Positions 34,125-46,111 of a stretch of 64,000 nucleotides of DNA are shown here, piece after piece. Position numbers and translations under genes: made by a program. Under the pieces are notes generated by a model. The model made no database searches. It was not told the DNA's origin and saw nothing but the letters and a program-made list of their open reading frames with translations. Origin of the DNA: Ophioderma brevispina (lineage: Eukaryota > Echinodermata > Ophiuroidea > Amphilepidida > Ophiodermatidae); NCBI GenBank assembly GCA_023653785.1, contig JAMKCH010071803.1, positions 62,001 through 126,000 of the forward strand, read 5' to 3'. Each line of letters starts with the position of its first letter. The first letter of the stretch is position 1.

Positions 34125-36180
34125 TGCTACCAGGTGGTAGTTCTGTCATAGGTGTAATAGTGAGTTGTTCTGGTTTTGGAGTATCTAGCCAGGCAGTATT
34201 CCATGTCTGTAAGATGTTGAATAGGGAGCTGGAGAGTTTAGCAGCGTGTTGACAGAAAGGTCGATGAGAGCACAGTCTCTGTCTGCCGAGCTGGTGTGAT
34301 TCTTTGACAGTGTTGTGCAGCAGGTGCTTGTTGTCCAGCAGAGCCTTATTCACTAGTTTGTGCGTGTGGTGTTCTCTCTGAAGCACTGCAGGTGCAATGC
34401 CTGAAAGCACTGGTAGATGGAGTAGGACGGAGACAACCAGTAATGGTTCTCAAAGTCTCGTTGAGTACTCTGTCTCAGCTTCTTTGTGTGAGAGCTGTTG
34501 CACCATGCTGGGGCGGCATATTCAGCAAAGCTGTAGACCAGAGCCAGGACGGTGGTGCGTAGAGTCGTTGGGCTGGCACCCCATGAGGATCCAGCAAGTC
34601 GGCACAGGAAGTTATTCCTCGAAGATACCTTGGCGCATACGGACTCGAGATGCTGCCGGTAAGTAAGCTGCCGGTCAAGCTTCACTCCCAGATAGGTTGG
34701 TGTAGGGTTATATGGCAGAGGCGCTCCATTGAGGTTGATTTGAAGCTGGCGATGAGCCTCTTTGGTGTTGAGGTGGTCTTGGCTTCGCTCAGTTTCAGTC
34801 TCCAGGTCTTGAGATATGCTGAAAGTAGCGCCATATCTGCAGTAAGTGTACTTTCTACTTCTGTCCAGCGCTGTCCGAGTGGAGAAGGGCAAGATCGTCG
34901 GCGTAGCCATATTGTCTAGATGTTGTTTGATCGAGGTAAATCTCTGATGTACAAGTTGAACAGCATGGGAGCCAGTACAGATCCTTGTGGTACTCCGTTC
35001 GATGGTCTTGAGAATAAAGCTACGGCTTCCAAGCATGTTACATATGAATTGTACAAGGTGACGATCTGGGATGGTCTTGAGAAGCTTGAGTGTCAGGCCC
35101 TGGTGCCACACAGTGTCGTATGCTGCAGTAAGGTCCACCAAGATGATGCCTGCCTTACGACGCTTTTCAAAGCTTTCCTCAATATAATTTGTGAGTTTTA
35201 CAATCTGGTGGACAGTGCTCCGGCCACGGCGAAATCCTGCTTGTTCGTAAGGCAGATGGGTTCGACGACGGGCTCCAGCCGGGCCAGGATCATCCTCTCA
35301 AGGAGTTTGAAGGAGACACACAGTAGTGATATTGGGCGTAGTTCTTGGGGTTGTCGACAGGCTTGTTTGGTTTGGGGAGTGCGATGATCTTGGGTAAGGA
35401 CTGGTTGGTAAGGCAACATGTGTAGAACTCCTGGAGCCATTCTAGACATCGCGGGCCGCATTGCATCATGAATTCTGCTGGTATGTTATCAGGCCCCTGG
35501 GCCTTTCCACTCTTTAGTTGGCTAATAGCAGAGGTAAGCTCATCTAGTGAGAAGGATGTTGAAAGTGACCCGCCCACGCCGGGGGCTCGACAAAGTTTGA
35601 TGATCTCTTTTTTGACAGAGCAAGTGTGATCCTTATGAATGTTCTTGAAACGACCATTTGCAAGGAGTTGCTCAGCAATTGAGTTGACAGTCACTGGACA
35701 TTTCGATGGTTTGGAAATTCTGCTGGTGAGGCGGTTTATACTCTTCCAGGCCTTCCTGCTGGAGTGAGTGAAGTCGATTCCTTGGACCGTCTCCTCCCAG
35801 CGCTCACGGCATTTTCTAGCCTGTCCAAGCAGTTTGTCAGATCTGATGCCTTGGATGACGCTTCTTCCCCGGGTTCAGAATTCAGGAAATCATTGTAAAG
35901 AGTATCACATTCCTCATCCCAGGATGGGATATAACTGCGACGACAGCCACGTGGGATGGTCTTCTTTGCTATATTAATAAAGAGTTTACACAGTGCTGTG
36001 TACGAATTGTGCAGGTTGGAGGAGGTTGGTGTCGTAAAGTTGGGCACTTCTGAATCCACCAGGTTTTTAAACTGGTCCCAGTCTGCCTTGCGGAAGTTCC
36101 ACCTTTTCACTGGCTTTGTTGGTACAGGCTTGGCAAGGCTCTCCTGAGCGATCAGTGGTGGTCGGCGACTATTCAACGGT

Positions 36181-36350
36181 GCGTCTCCCCCTTATCCATG
36201 TGTAAAGAGTCAGTGTTCGCAATCCACCTTTCCTTCACTCTGCAGAAGTTGATCTCTAATGACCTTTGACCATGGATGTGACCTTTAACCATACCACGAC
36301 ATGCCAGTTTCTGTGGTGCACCTACGAGATGAGTTTGATGGGAATTGGAT
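36181..36350. other. Sequence between the LINE 5' edge and the TTAA MITE
   Basis: The LINE reading breaks off near 36180 (about SPRRPPLIAQ). The next 170 bases show ATGACCTTTGACC words but no endonuclease motif I can read, so this is probably the 5' truncation point of the LINE or badly decayed sequence. Confidence 0.35.
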
Positions 36351-36354
36351 TTAA

Positions 36355-36720
36355 AGGCTGACTCAGAGATTTTGAAATATAATTATTTTTGTGTAGTAAT
36401 TATAAATAATCATCTGGAACTAAAGATAGTCACCTAAAATGCTTAATTCTAAAATTGAAAAAAAAAAAGAATTGGATTTTCCGTTTTCATGCAATAAACA
36501 TTTATGCACAGTATTACGGTGCCATAGGATACCGTGTATTACAAAAAATCCGGATCCGGAAATTTAGAACAAACTTGTGATTTTCTATATGAAGCACTTC
36601 GATTTGAGCGTAGTTATTTCACACAGTGATTAGTATGTGGACAAGCATTATGTATATGCAAAAAACTTGATTTGTTTGAAAATTGAGTGCGCCCTCATCG
36701 GGAAATCTCTGAGTCAGCCT
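36355..36720 (+). mobile_element. TTAA-flanked MITE, AGGCTGACTCAGAGAT family, reference copy
   Basis: TTAA (36351-36354) precedes AGGCTGACTCAGAGATTTT, and ATCTCTGAGTCAGCCT precedes TTAA (36721-36724), so both the TIR and the target duplication are intact. It is 366 bp with no frame of note. A nearly full inverted relative is at 31775-32133 and a half copy at 48066-48211. Confidence 0.9.
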
Positions 36721-36959
36721 TTAAGTTGTCCATGCACGAGCAATATAAAAAGGTTAACCGAAACCTTAACACGCATACACACATGCACACGGACAGACAT
36801 ACAGAATTTGGATTAGAATGTGTCTCCCGCAATCCTTCAGGCAACACAAAAATGGTATGGCAGAATAGAAAGGACAAGGGTTCTTTTAGAACAATTTTAT
36901 TATTCTTATTCCACAATTTTACCGGATATCAATATTAACATTGCCTTTAGGAAAATTAT

Positions 36960-38072
36960 ATTTATTCACACCTGTTCGTTAGGGTGCTCAGATGCCCCTC
37001 AGGTCAATCCCCCCCCCCCAATTTTCTTGAACCTAGTCTTAAATGTGCCACTTGTCAAAATAATAACCTCCACCAAATTAAAATTCATTCGGATGTAGGC
37101 AAGTGGGGCCACCGTGAGCTGAAAGTTTTGTACACAAAGGTCAATAGATTTGTTTGATCTGTTTTTGACAAAACCACAAAAAACATGATGACGATATCGG
37201 TGATTTGGACAGGAATCCTCCAAGAAGTTTATTATGAGGCTAGGTTTAACAATTTTCCAACAAATACAAAAACAAGGTTCATCATCAAGCCGGAAGAAAA
37301 ACAATACATGTTATTAAATTAATTCAGTGGACGGCAAGACAATACACAGAATAACCACAACATGACCCAGATAAGCTTGTAGCTATGATATGAGGTTCGT
37401 TAAGGACAGTGTATTGTTGTAAGGTCAGCTTCCTAGCTAGTTACATAAGACGACTCTACTTACAAAGAGGTATTACATTGAAAAAGAAAATCCACCTGGC
37501 TTTCCCATGTTGAATAAAATGACGAGGGACAATAGGAGTTGCCTGCTATTATTGCCCCAGTACCATTTTACAACTATTGATATATATGTAACTGGTTAAT
37601 GGTTATATAGGCTTGAACTTACAACAATACACTGTCCTTCAAACTAACTTACAAAGCTCTGTATATGGGTCCATTGTTTGGCTATTCAGCGTATTGCCTT
37701 GACTCCACTGAAATAAATTTATTACAAAAATCTATTTTCTGCAAGAGGAGGGAGTTTGATTGCGACTTCTGGAAAATTGTTTACCTAACCTTATAAAGTA
37801 CATCTTGGAGAATTTATGACCAAATCACACATGCCGATCACATCTTTTGGTTGTTTTGTCAAAAACACAAACATTCATATTGAATTTGTGTACAAAACTT
37901 TAAGCTCACGGTGGCCCCACTTGCCTACATCCGAATGGAATTTTAATTGGCGTGGAGGTATTATTTTGACAAGTGGCACATTTAAGACTAGGTCAAGAAA
38001 ATTGATTGACCTGAGGGGCCATCTGAGGCACCCACTGTTCGTCCAGATTAAGCAAAATCACTGATAGTGCCT
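36960..38072. mobile_element. Long inverted-repeat element, arms about 220 bp
   Basis: The arm at about 36990-37212 (TAGTCTTAAATGTGCCACTT, AAATTCATTCGGATGTAGGC, GGGGCCACCGTGAGCT, TTTTGTACACAAA) is mirrored at about 37820-38030. The right end, AATCACTGATAGTGCCT followed by TTAA, is the same terminus as the MITE at 54108-54465. It therefore looks like a longer member of that TTAA family whose left tip has been lost. The central part holds a nested MITE at 37403-37638. Confidence 0.72.
37403..37638. mobile_element. Nested MITE with AGGACAGTGTATTGTTGTAAG ends
   Basis: AGGACAGTGTATTGTTGTAA at the left is mirrored by TTACAACAATACACTGTCCT at the right, about 21 bp perfect. Flanks GTTA and TCAA are one change each from TTAA. 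It is 236 bp, non-coding, and lies in the loop of the larger element. Confidence 0.78.
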
Positions 38073-38076
38073 TTAA

Positions 38077-39310
38077 GTTTGGCTTGGGATATGGGGTGGA
38101 AATTTCAACAGTGAGATTGTGCACTTTTCTTAACTCCAAATGAGCTCTCGGCTCATCTTGTAAGCTCTTGTAGTTCCTTGACTTACTTGCCCAGATCATC
38201 ACCAAAGAGTCATTTGGTTACCTTGTTGATGGATTTGCACAAAATGTGCGTAACATGGATTTAGGTTTGGTTTGATCGAGTCTTTACACACACAGTTCAT
38301 TTGAAAATTGGCTGCAGCTAGTAGCAGAAACTCTTCTTTTTCTTCTTGCTCTACCGTCAACTGTCTATCGGATGATATTACGAAAGTTAATCTGTGTTGG
38401 TACAACATAATTTTAAATGTTTAAACTTTTGATCTCAACACAAAATATTGCGTACCTGTAATTTTCAGACGAGATACTTCTATCCCGGTAACAAAGCGTT
38501 AAGGATTATCCAAGCACGGTTGGACAAACACTGTACACTTGGTACTAGGACATGTCATCTCCCAATCATATCATCAAATTACTTCAGATTTGTCTTAGGA
38601 GTACGTATTTCATCTATAATGGGATATACTATTAACAAATCCATGCGATGGGATCACCAGTTTCCCAAATTATGTGCAATATTTACCCGGAATATTTATA
38701 TTTTTAGAACAGGAAACCATAAGAACTGCTCCGCATCCCCCTTTATGGTGGTATAGATATGTGAATGACACGCACACAAAACTGAAGAAACAGTATGCAC
38801 AAGAGTTTACAGACCACCTGAACTCAAACATAAGATCACCACAGAGGGTGAAATAGACCATGGAGTTATTATAGTAAACCACCTTAAATCCAGAGAGAGA
38901 GAGTTTCTTAAAACAAAGTCCAACCTTGAATCAGTCTCTAAGGAGTATAAGAGAGTTGCATTGTGGAAAGAAAGACTTCTGTCTACCAAGTAACATCTAT
39001 TGGTATTGAACCTGGTGAGCATCTGCCACCTGGAGCTGACTCCTCATGGGCTGAATGGTGATGTCTCAACAGATTGAGAACCAGAACTGGCCGATCTAAA
39101 GTTTCTTTGCAGAAGCTACCTGGAAGCAGATCAAGACACTAGCTGTGGTTGTGGAACAGCACCACAGACTATGGAACATCTCTTGGTCCGCCCACTGTTG
39201 GAGCAACAATGCACAAATAAGGACCTTGCGGAATTCAGTGAAGCAGCCAGACGTTGTACCCATAGTGCTGCAGCATCAAGTGAAAAAGGGCCTTAGATTT
39301 CTTCCAGCCA
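38077..39310. other. No gene recognised; one short inverted match to 45.55 kb
   Basis: GATCTCAACA..AAATATTGCGTACCTGTAATTTTCAG (about 38430-38470) is the complement of 45560-45600, an interspersed repeat fragment. Frames at 38448-39022 on both strands look accidental. A frame around 38750-39360 contains TRLNSNI/RTRTGRSK-like text (a possible decayed transposon C-terminus), but I could not place it. Confidence 0.4.
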
Positions 39311-39312
39311 GG

Positions 39313-40992
39313 ACCAGAATAATAACATTTGCAATCATAGCTAAAATTGATCATTGGGTTGTGTAGTTCACAAAAGTGTGTGATGACAAAAATAAAAGTG
39401 ATGGCAATTTGCATAAACCAACATTTTCCAAAATGGCTGCCATTTTAAAGGTAATAGCACTACTATGGTGACTTAGTGTTTAAATGTATGTTGTCTGGGT
39501 CAAGAGGTTCAATATACAATTGCCAGAATTGTCCGAGTCATGGAAATTTATATACACGGCTATTTTTCAAAATGGCCGACATCTTGTCAAAGAAAACCGT
39601 ATATTTCTTATTATATAACCCAAGAAGATGATTTTGGTGTCAAAATTAATGTTTTCTGGGTCAAGAAGTTCAATAAAACTATTCTCAAAACTGTAGGATG
39701 AATATAAAAGTGATGTTTATTTGCATTTGTCACTTTTTTCCAAGATAGCCCAATATTTTAAGTACAAGTACCCAAGAGTGTTAACTTACTGCAATGTCAG
39801 GCTTAATGTGGCAAAGTGATAAAATATGTTAACCCAGATGCTTGCTAATTAATACCAACACATAATCCTCAGTAACTCCTCTTTAGAACCTCCTAACTGC
39901 GCTTTATGGCCCCATGAACGAAAACCCCAAAACATTGACTACCAATAGGTGTGCACGTGACCATGACCATTTAATTGTTCGAAATCCGGGGCCATTTTAC
40001 ACTTGACATATCTGAAATAAACAAATAATAGTTTCTATTAAAATAATACAGGCCTAAATATCAAAATTCCCATGCAATTCCAGATATATGTTTTGGGTGA
40101 ATACATATACAGTAGTCAAGGTGTCTTATTTTGGGTGTCACATTGGTAGCCCATGAATAACATGACTCACGACTCATCTGACAGTTTTGAGAAATTGCTG
40201 TTAAAATCCTTGACCTAAAAACATCCACTTTGTCACCAAAATCGTCATCCTAGGTGCTGTATAGCATGAGGTATAAACAATTTTGTCTTTTATATGTTGA
40301 CCATCTTGGAAAATAGTGACGTATGAAAACTGCCATTACTTTTATATTCATCTGACACTTTTGTAAATAATTTTATTGAACTCCTTGGCCCAGAAATCTT
40401 TTACTTTTGACACCACGATCATCTTCATATGCTATATATTAACCCTAACCCCACATCAGTTTCTAGCCTATCTCCAGGGAGGGACTGAAGGAATGAGGGA
40501 AGAGGGGAACAAGAAAAGTCGCAAATTCGGGTGGGATTCGAACCCAGGGCCCTTCAGGCCCCAGTCCCATGACCCGAGATAGCACGCTACGGCGGTGTCG
40601 CTGCCCATATGAGTCTTGGTTTGATGACGTCATCGCTACTTTCTGGAGTTTTTTTTCTCACTCAGTGCTGTGAGATTTTGTGAGATTTAGTTGTGTTAGG
40701 GTTATATAATGTAAGGTTTGTGTCAATAAAATGTCAGCCATCTTGGAAAATATCGGCACATGCAACATTTTATAGTTTGGGGAATAATTGTTTTGAACTC
40801 CTTAACCCAGAAAAAGCATTTTTACACCAAAAGTATTTTCTTAGGTGTTTTTGGCTTTAATATGGCTTCCATTTTGGAAAATGGCATCGTATACAAATTG
40901 CCACCACTTTTAATTTAGTCATCACCCGTTTTCATGAACTCCACATCCCTACGGTCAATTTTAGCTATGATGACAAATGTTATTATTCTAGA
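39313..40992. repeat. Large imperfect palindrome with inner tandem units
   Basis: AGAATAATAACATTTGCAAT..ATAGCTAAAATTGA at 39313 is mirrored by TCAATTTTAGCTATGATGAC..AAATGTTATTATTCT ending about 40990. Within each arm a block of about 180 bp recurs, with TTTTCCAAAATGGC, TTTGGTGTCAAAA, CTGGGTCAAGAAGTTCAATA and AAAAGTGATG words. It is reversed in the right arm (TATTGAACTCCTTGGCCCAG, TGACACCA). Arms are roughly 500-800 bp and diverged. The centre holds a tRNA-like insertion near 40490-40620. Confidence 0.72.
40490..40620 (-). mobile_element. tRNA-like SINE fragment
   Basis: The complement contains GGGTTCGAATCCC (40533-40545), a perfect pol III B box, about 45 bases after a CCGTAGCGTGCTATCTCGG segment that can act as a weak A-box/D-arm. 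It sits in the palindrome centre. It could be a decayed tRNA gene, but the acceptor stem does not pair well by eye. Confidence 0.42.
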
Positions 40993-41048
40993 GCGGGAGC
41001 AAGGACTTGGGTCAAACATCATCGTTCATGTCCACTACATCTCAGCTT

Positions 41049-41870
41049 GACACCTTGGGTAGTTAGTATGGACCCTCTACATCAATGCAAGATAGTGGTG
41101 TCAAATCGTGGCGTCAATTTTTCAATAGGGGCCAATTTAAGATTACACAGGGGTCAAACTTTTAAATTACTCCAATCGTGTTGAATGTATGCCTTATTGT
41201 CCGTCTAGTCATAAGGATTACAAAAATGTATAGTTTGTACCATCTATGACCATTGGTTTTAGAGTTATTGGGTAAAAATGGCTAAAAGTGCAAAAAAGGT
41301 CAATTTCCATTTGTACAGGGGTCAAAACTCAGAAGTTGCTCCAATTTTGGTATAAAGAATGAAACAATTGTTTCATCTAGCTGAATGTGTCAAAATAGGA
41401 CTAGTTTGTGTAAGGCCACATGCAATGCATATAGTTATCATGCTATTGAAAAAATAGGTCATAGGGTATCCTATCCAATGAGCATGACCTTTATCTGTAA
41501 GTAAAATTTAACAAATCAAAACTATACTTTTGGAGTCCTCATTCCTCAGGCCAATAATTTGCAAGCATTGTTTAAAATACAATCAGGTAACTTTCAATGT
41601 TGACCCCTGTACAATTGAGTTTATTGACCTTTTATCAATTTTAGCTTTACCCAATAACTCCAACCCAATGGTATAGATGGTACAAAATATACCCATGTTT
41701 GGAATCCTGTAACTAGACGGACAATTGACATACTTTCAACGTGATTGGATTAATTTAAACGTTGACCCCTGTGCAAACTTAAATTGGCACCTATTGAAAA
41801 GTGACACCACAATTTGACACCATAACTACCTGAATTGATGTAAGGGTCCATACTAACTACTAAAATTGTC
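41049..41870. repeat. Second large palindrome, arms about 300 bp
   Basis: GTAGTTAGTATGGACCCT-like text with CATCAAT, TCAATAGG-GCCAATTTAAG, ACAGGGGTCAA, TTGTCCGTCTAGT and TTGTACCATCTAT (41049-41345) is mirrored with scattered changes at about 41560-41870. The loop (about 41345-41560) is unrelated AT-rich DNA. It is non-coding and directly follows the palindrome at 39.3-41.0 kb. Confidence 0.75.
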
Positions 41871-42150
41871 AACCTTAGATGTATGGGCATCCATGAACAA
41901 ACTCCTAAATAAGGACCCTATGATATTCTGCGCTGCTCTTTCGGCCCCGGTACCACTCTTCTAAACTGGTGGTGCTGCAGCACTACAATCTCTGATGGAT
42001 CATATTTGAGAATCACTGTGTTTGGACACAATAAGAAGATAGGCAGCTCCCTGGCGTTCTTGGACACTCAACAAAAAACTACAGCTGGAATGTAGCCTGG
42101 AAAATAAGATCTTTCGCAAACACACTCACACGACTAGATACCTGAATTTT

Positions 42151-43320
42151 TGTTCCCCGCCGAACGAGTCGGAACGAGGGACTATTGAAATGAGCAGAGC
42201 GTCCGTTCGTTCCGCCGTTCGTCCGTCCGTGACAAAAAATGTTTTAACCAGGTGTATACGATTTATCTGAGTTCCGTTAGGGCGACAATGATGTTGTAAA
42301 TGGTTGAAAGAAGCGGGGTGATGAGTTCTCTACCTGATAAGGCGTGGCCGTTTTAAAATATGCTAATTCGTATCTAATTGCATAATTTATGAGAATTCCA
42401 TGCAAGGCCTGTGTACAAGTTTCTGGAGTTCCGTCTAAGGCGGTAATTATAATGATGTTGTTGTACTTGGTGAAGCAGCGGGCTGAAGAGTTGTTGACCT
42501 GATGAGATTTTGGGCAGATTTCGGGCAATTGAGATGCAAATGAGCTATAATATGCAAAATCAGCGTAACTGCATATTTTTGAAACGGTACATCGGATACT
42601 TAAAAATTCCTGGCTGAATGAAAGCCTATCGTAGGACATCTTTTTTGCAATTTGAAAGTATATTGATATATGCGGGCTGAAGTATGTAAATACGCTAATT
42701 AAATATGCGTAAGTGCTGTATCTCTGAAACGGTTACATCGGATAGCAAAAATTCCTTCGCGTACATGAGACTGCTATGCTTTAGGGGAAGGGGGGGTGAG
42801 GGGTTGGGGAGGGGGGTGGGGGGTGGTTGTTTGTTGCGGGGATGTTGGGGAGGGAAGGGGGTGGGTAGTGTGGGGTGTTGGGGAGGGAGGGGGTGGGGTA
42901 TTGCGGGGTGTGGGCCAGGGGGTGTTGTGTTGCAGGGTGTTGGGAAAGGGTTTGGGTGTTGAGGGGGTGTTGGGGAGGGGCGGGTGTTGCGAAGGGAGGG
43001 GATGGGTCCGGGGGGAGGTGCGGTGTTGGGGAGGGGGGGGAGTGTGCGGGAGTTTGGGGGGGCGAGGGTGTTGTTGGAGGGCAGGTGTTGGGGAGGGGAA
43101 TGGCGGGTTGCGGGGCGGTGTGGAAGGGGAGGTTTGTGTTACAGGGTATGGGTGGGGTTGGGGTTTGAGGGGTGTAAGGGGTGGGGTGTGGTGGGGGTCG
43201 TTGGGGATTGAGGTGGGAGTTGTGGGGTGTTGGAGAGGGTGTGGGGTTTTGCGGGGGTTTGGGGAGGGGGTGGGGGGGGGGGGGTTTTGCGGGGTGTTGG
43301 GGAGGGGTGGGTGTTGAAGT
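42151..43320 (+). mobile_element. Hairpin-headed repeat element with CCCCGCC start and G-rich tail
   Basis: It begins TTCCCCGCCGAACGAGTCGG (small CCGA..TCGG hairpin), then GAGGGACTATTGAAATGAGC, then CGTCCGTTCG/CGTCCGTCCGT runs. Two diverged copies of a block (GAGTTCCGT-AGGCG..AATGATGTTGT) lie near 42268 and 42422. A G-rich tract (42781-43318) follows. The start module matches the complement of 62132-62040, so it defines a shared element head. No protein is encoded. Confidence 0.6.
42781..43318 (+). repeat. G-rich minisatellite (GGGGTGTTGGGGA type)
   Basis: About 540 bases of G runs broken by TGTT, AGGG and GGTGTTG words, strongly strand-asymmetric and quadruplex-prone. The 173- and 194-residue frames across it are compositional artefacts (Gly/Val or Pro-rich). 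Confidence 0.85.
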
Positions 43321-45813
43321 TGTATTTATTGTGTTGTTAGTGATCGCAACATTCGGCGGGGACATATTTTACTCATCGCGTAAATACGAGTTCGCCTTGT
43401 TTATTCTAACCCTCGCGTCAGCACAAATCTGGTGTTTATAGGACTCTCCGTACAGAAGCTGAATGTATCGCTCGGAGCCCAAGGATAAAGAAAGAGAAAG
43501 CCCATATAATACTGCTTCGATAAATGGGGCTACCCCAGTGGGCATTTGAACAGAACATCTAACCTAAGAAAGAAAGATCAACAACACTTAAGCATGTGCT
43601 TGTAAGAGCAAGGACAGGTTGTTTTGCCTTACATCAGGGACTCGGAACCCTCAAAAGAACCTTTTAGGAATTATGGTGTTCGAGTGGTTTTTCAAACCTA
43701 CTCAGACTTTACGAACACTACTTGTTGGCACCTAAGACAAAACCGAAAAGGAAGACAGTGCTGGCTCGGTCTACTATATACTATATACCTGTCTACTATA
43801 TACCCATAAATGCAAATGTAACAAAGCTTACATATAGGTGAAACTGATGTTACATCAGAAGTGTCCCAACACATCCACATCAAATCACCAGGTCATCAGG
43901 TTTGTTTGGAAGAGGTACGAATACTACTGCCCATCCAATTAGCTTAGACTCTCGGTTTTTAATTAATATTAGAGAAAGTATTGGTCTCGGGAAAAAAATC
44001 GTGAAAGAAAAGTTGGTATTCATCTAATTACCCAACAAGATTTGAAGGTGCATGCTGAAATGTATTTCTTCACACCCAATTCTATTCAATTTCTGCGATT
44101 TTTGGCCATCAATCGGCAAGGAATCGGAACAAGTTAATATTCGTAATGAGCATAAACTTTCTCAGGAATGTTCCATTTATAAGATAGGTGTGTAAAACGT
44201 TGCATCGCTCTTTGACAGTAGAAGACACTGTCGATTAGCATGAACAATGCTTGTTATGTATGTTTCTGAAGAGCGATATTTGGTGCTGGGATGGGCAGGG
44301 ATGATGATCAAAAGATGTACTGTCTTCAGGTATATATTTGCCAGTTGTCTAAAGATACCACTTTTGTCCAACCTTCGGTCATTTATAATCTGAACAGGTA
44401 TACTGTGCTGTAAGTAAGTATAAGCTGCCCTGTGCAAACCTATTACAACCGACCAATTCTGAATACTTTTTGAATTAATGAAGCAGCTATTTTGAATGTT
44501 CAATTTGAAAAGAGCCGGGAATCAAACCATTTGCGTATTAGTTGAAATGAAAAGGCTTTGAAATCATGACCTGTGAAATCGGCAAGTGAATGGAATCACA
44601 AAGCTATAATCTTTTAAAATGAATGGAGTGAGGCTAAATACCATCATTGCAGAGGCCACATTTATTTTTTATTTACTTTCTTTCAACTTCCTGCATCAAT
44701 AAGATTTCCTTTTTAGTCTGTAGGCTTTTGGTAAGTTTTTTTGTTAAATAACATTGGGTCTATGTAATACATATGAGCGAGTTTTTTGTATAGTACGTTC
44801 TATGTTGATAAATCAATGGCCTTAACCTGATGATACACTGGCAATATTTCTAAGCTAAATGTTAGTGAGGTGAGTAGAGTAAGTGTAATCAGGGACAGTC
44901 TGATGTAACATGGATATTAATGTCAGCGTACAATGGATAAAGTTAACATATTTGTTGTGGTGGCCTTTTTTCAGTCCAATAATTCTATCGATAGTTTCCT
45001 TGGTAAGTAGCCTCCTCTCCATGCTAATATGGAACGGCTTGGTCACATGGTTGGAAGATCGGTCTTGGGAAAATACACTATAATGTATAAATAGCGTCTA
45101 TTTTATTCCTGGGACTTGTCGCTTCAAACTGTCAAAGCAATAAAAATACAATACATTTTTTGTATTATGTCCTTTTAAGAGAAGATGACACAATATGTGC
45201 AGCCTGCAGGTCACTGTCCGTCCGACCAAGGTCTTCTGGTCCGCCGATATTGATCGCAGTGGGTATCGCTACATCAATAGTCGCTTCCTACCTCGTATGT
45301 ATAATACCAAAAACCACCTCACAATCATTTGTTTTAAAATGGTACCAGACGTACCAGACATTTGCAACTTTGAGGGAAAAAGGGTCAAATTTCAATTTCA
45401 AGATATTTCGAACGTGGAATGAAGGAGTCTATCAACATTAAGGTTAACCAACCTTCACTTAATAGAGGGAGGGCCGATATAAGTTACCGATAGTCTACAC
45501 CCCGAAGGTCACGTGCTCTGAAATTAGGTCACTCGGCTGAAGGTCAAAGTATCTGGACTGAAAATTACAGGTACGCAATATTTTTTGTTGAGATCTTTAA
45601 AATTATGCTCTATCGGATGCTTGAGCAAGTGCAGTGATGCCTTTGATCAGTGGCTTCAGTGCTCTTTGTAGCTTCAGGTCCCGTGACCTTGTCTGTGACA
45701 TGTTTTGACCTTGCAGGTTGACCTTGGGAAAGATGTGTGCCTCACTATTTTGAGAACATTTGTATTTTGTAATGGTGTCCTGGATTTGTTTGTTTCCTCC
45801 AATTTTTCTACCA
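43321..45813. other. No gene recognised
   Basis: Frames at 44177-44503 (minus) and 45160-45441 (plus) are open for about 95-110 codons but show no family motif, and they overlap others on the same or opposite strand. I could not identify repeats, except 45560-45600, which is the inverted match to 38.4 kb. Confidence 0.4.
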
Positions 45814-45817
45814 TTAA

Positions 45818-46107
45818 AGGTCCCAGGAAATGCAAATAGAATTGATGTGTTTTGTGTCAAGTCTGCAAGGAGGGACCAGAAAGCATTCAATATTTGGGTT
45901 GGTGATGACATCATTAGTGAAACTATTGATTTTTCAGAGAGTAATAGAAAATTCCAGGTGACTGGTGTGAATCTATTCATGACACTGACTGAAAATCAAT
46001 AGTTTCACTAATGATGTCACTGGTATTCTTTTTTCTGGCCCTGTTTATTGGAATGGAATGTCCCATAAAGATTTGGAGTAGGTTTATCATCTCATTTCCT
46101 GGGACCT
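45818..46107. mobile_element. TTAA-flanked MITE with AGGTCCCAGGAAATG termini
   Basis: TTAA (45814-45817) precedes AGGTCCCAGGAAATG, and CATTTCCTGGGACCT precedes TTAA (46108-46111). Both are perfect. Inside, GACATCATTAGTGAAACTAT..TTT at about 45907-45938 is mirrored at 45988-46019, forming a second strong stem. Length 290 bp, non-coding. Confidence 0.9.
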
Positions 46108-46111
46108 TTAA

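Larger units (their letters stand above)
32635..36180 (-). pseudogene. Non-LTR retrotransposon ORF2 (RT to C-terminus), 5'-truncated, interrupted twice
   Basis: On the minus strand, an RWNFRKADW linker (about 36090) precedes the RT. RT blocks follow: GKAQGPDNIPAEF (about 35520-35470), RPISLL, QAGFRRGRS, VDLTAAYDTVWH (Asp of motif A about 35115-35117) and YADD (34894-34905, in a shifted frame). LAGSSWGASPTTLRTTVLAL leads to WNTAW. The C-terminus resumes beyond an inserted transposon with NLPRKEWVTLN, RTGVGRFNSN and, past a second insertion, ACQCGSPSQTADHILNECP, ending in a Lys-rich tail and AAGAAG. At least five frameshifts disable it, and the endonuclease is missing. It looks jockey/CR1-like; the clade is not certain. 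Confidence 0.85.

Noticed and set aside
34397..35387. Plus-strand frames of 89-155 residues opposite the LINE
   Set aside because: They are antisense shadows of the RT, whose motifs are clear on the minus strand.
40490..40620. Functional tRNA gene on the minus strand
   Set aside because: The B box is perfect but the A box is weak and I cannot pair an acceptor stem, so it fits a SINE fragment better.
42781..43365. Open frames of 173 and 194 residues on opposite strands
   Set aside because: They lie in a G-rich minisatellite and translate to Gly/Val or Pro-rich text with no domain; both strands are open only because of composition.
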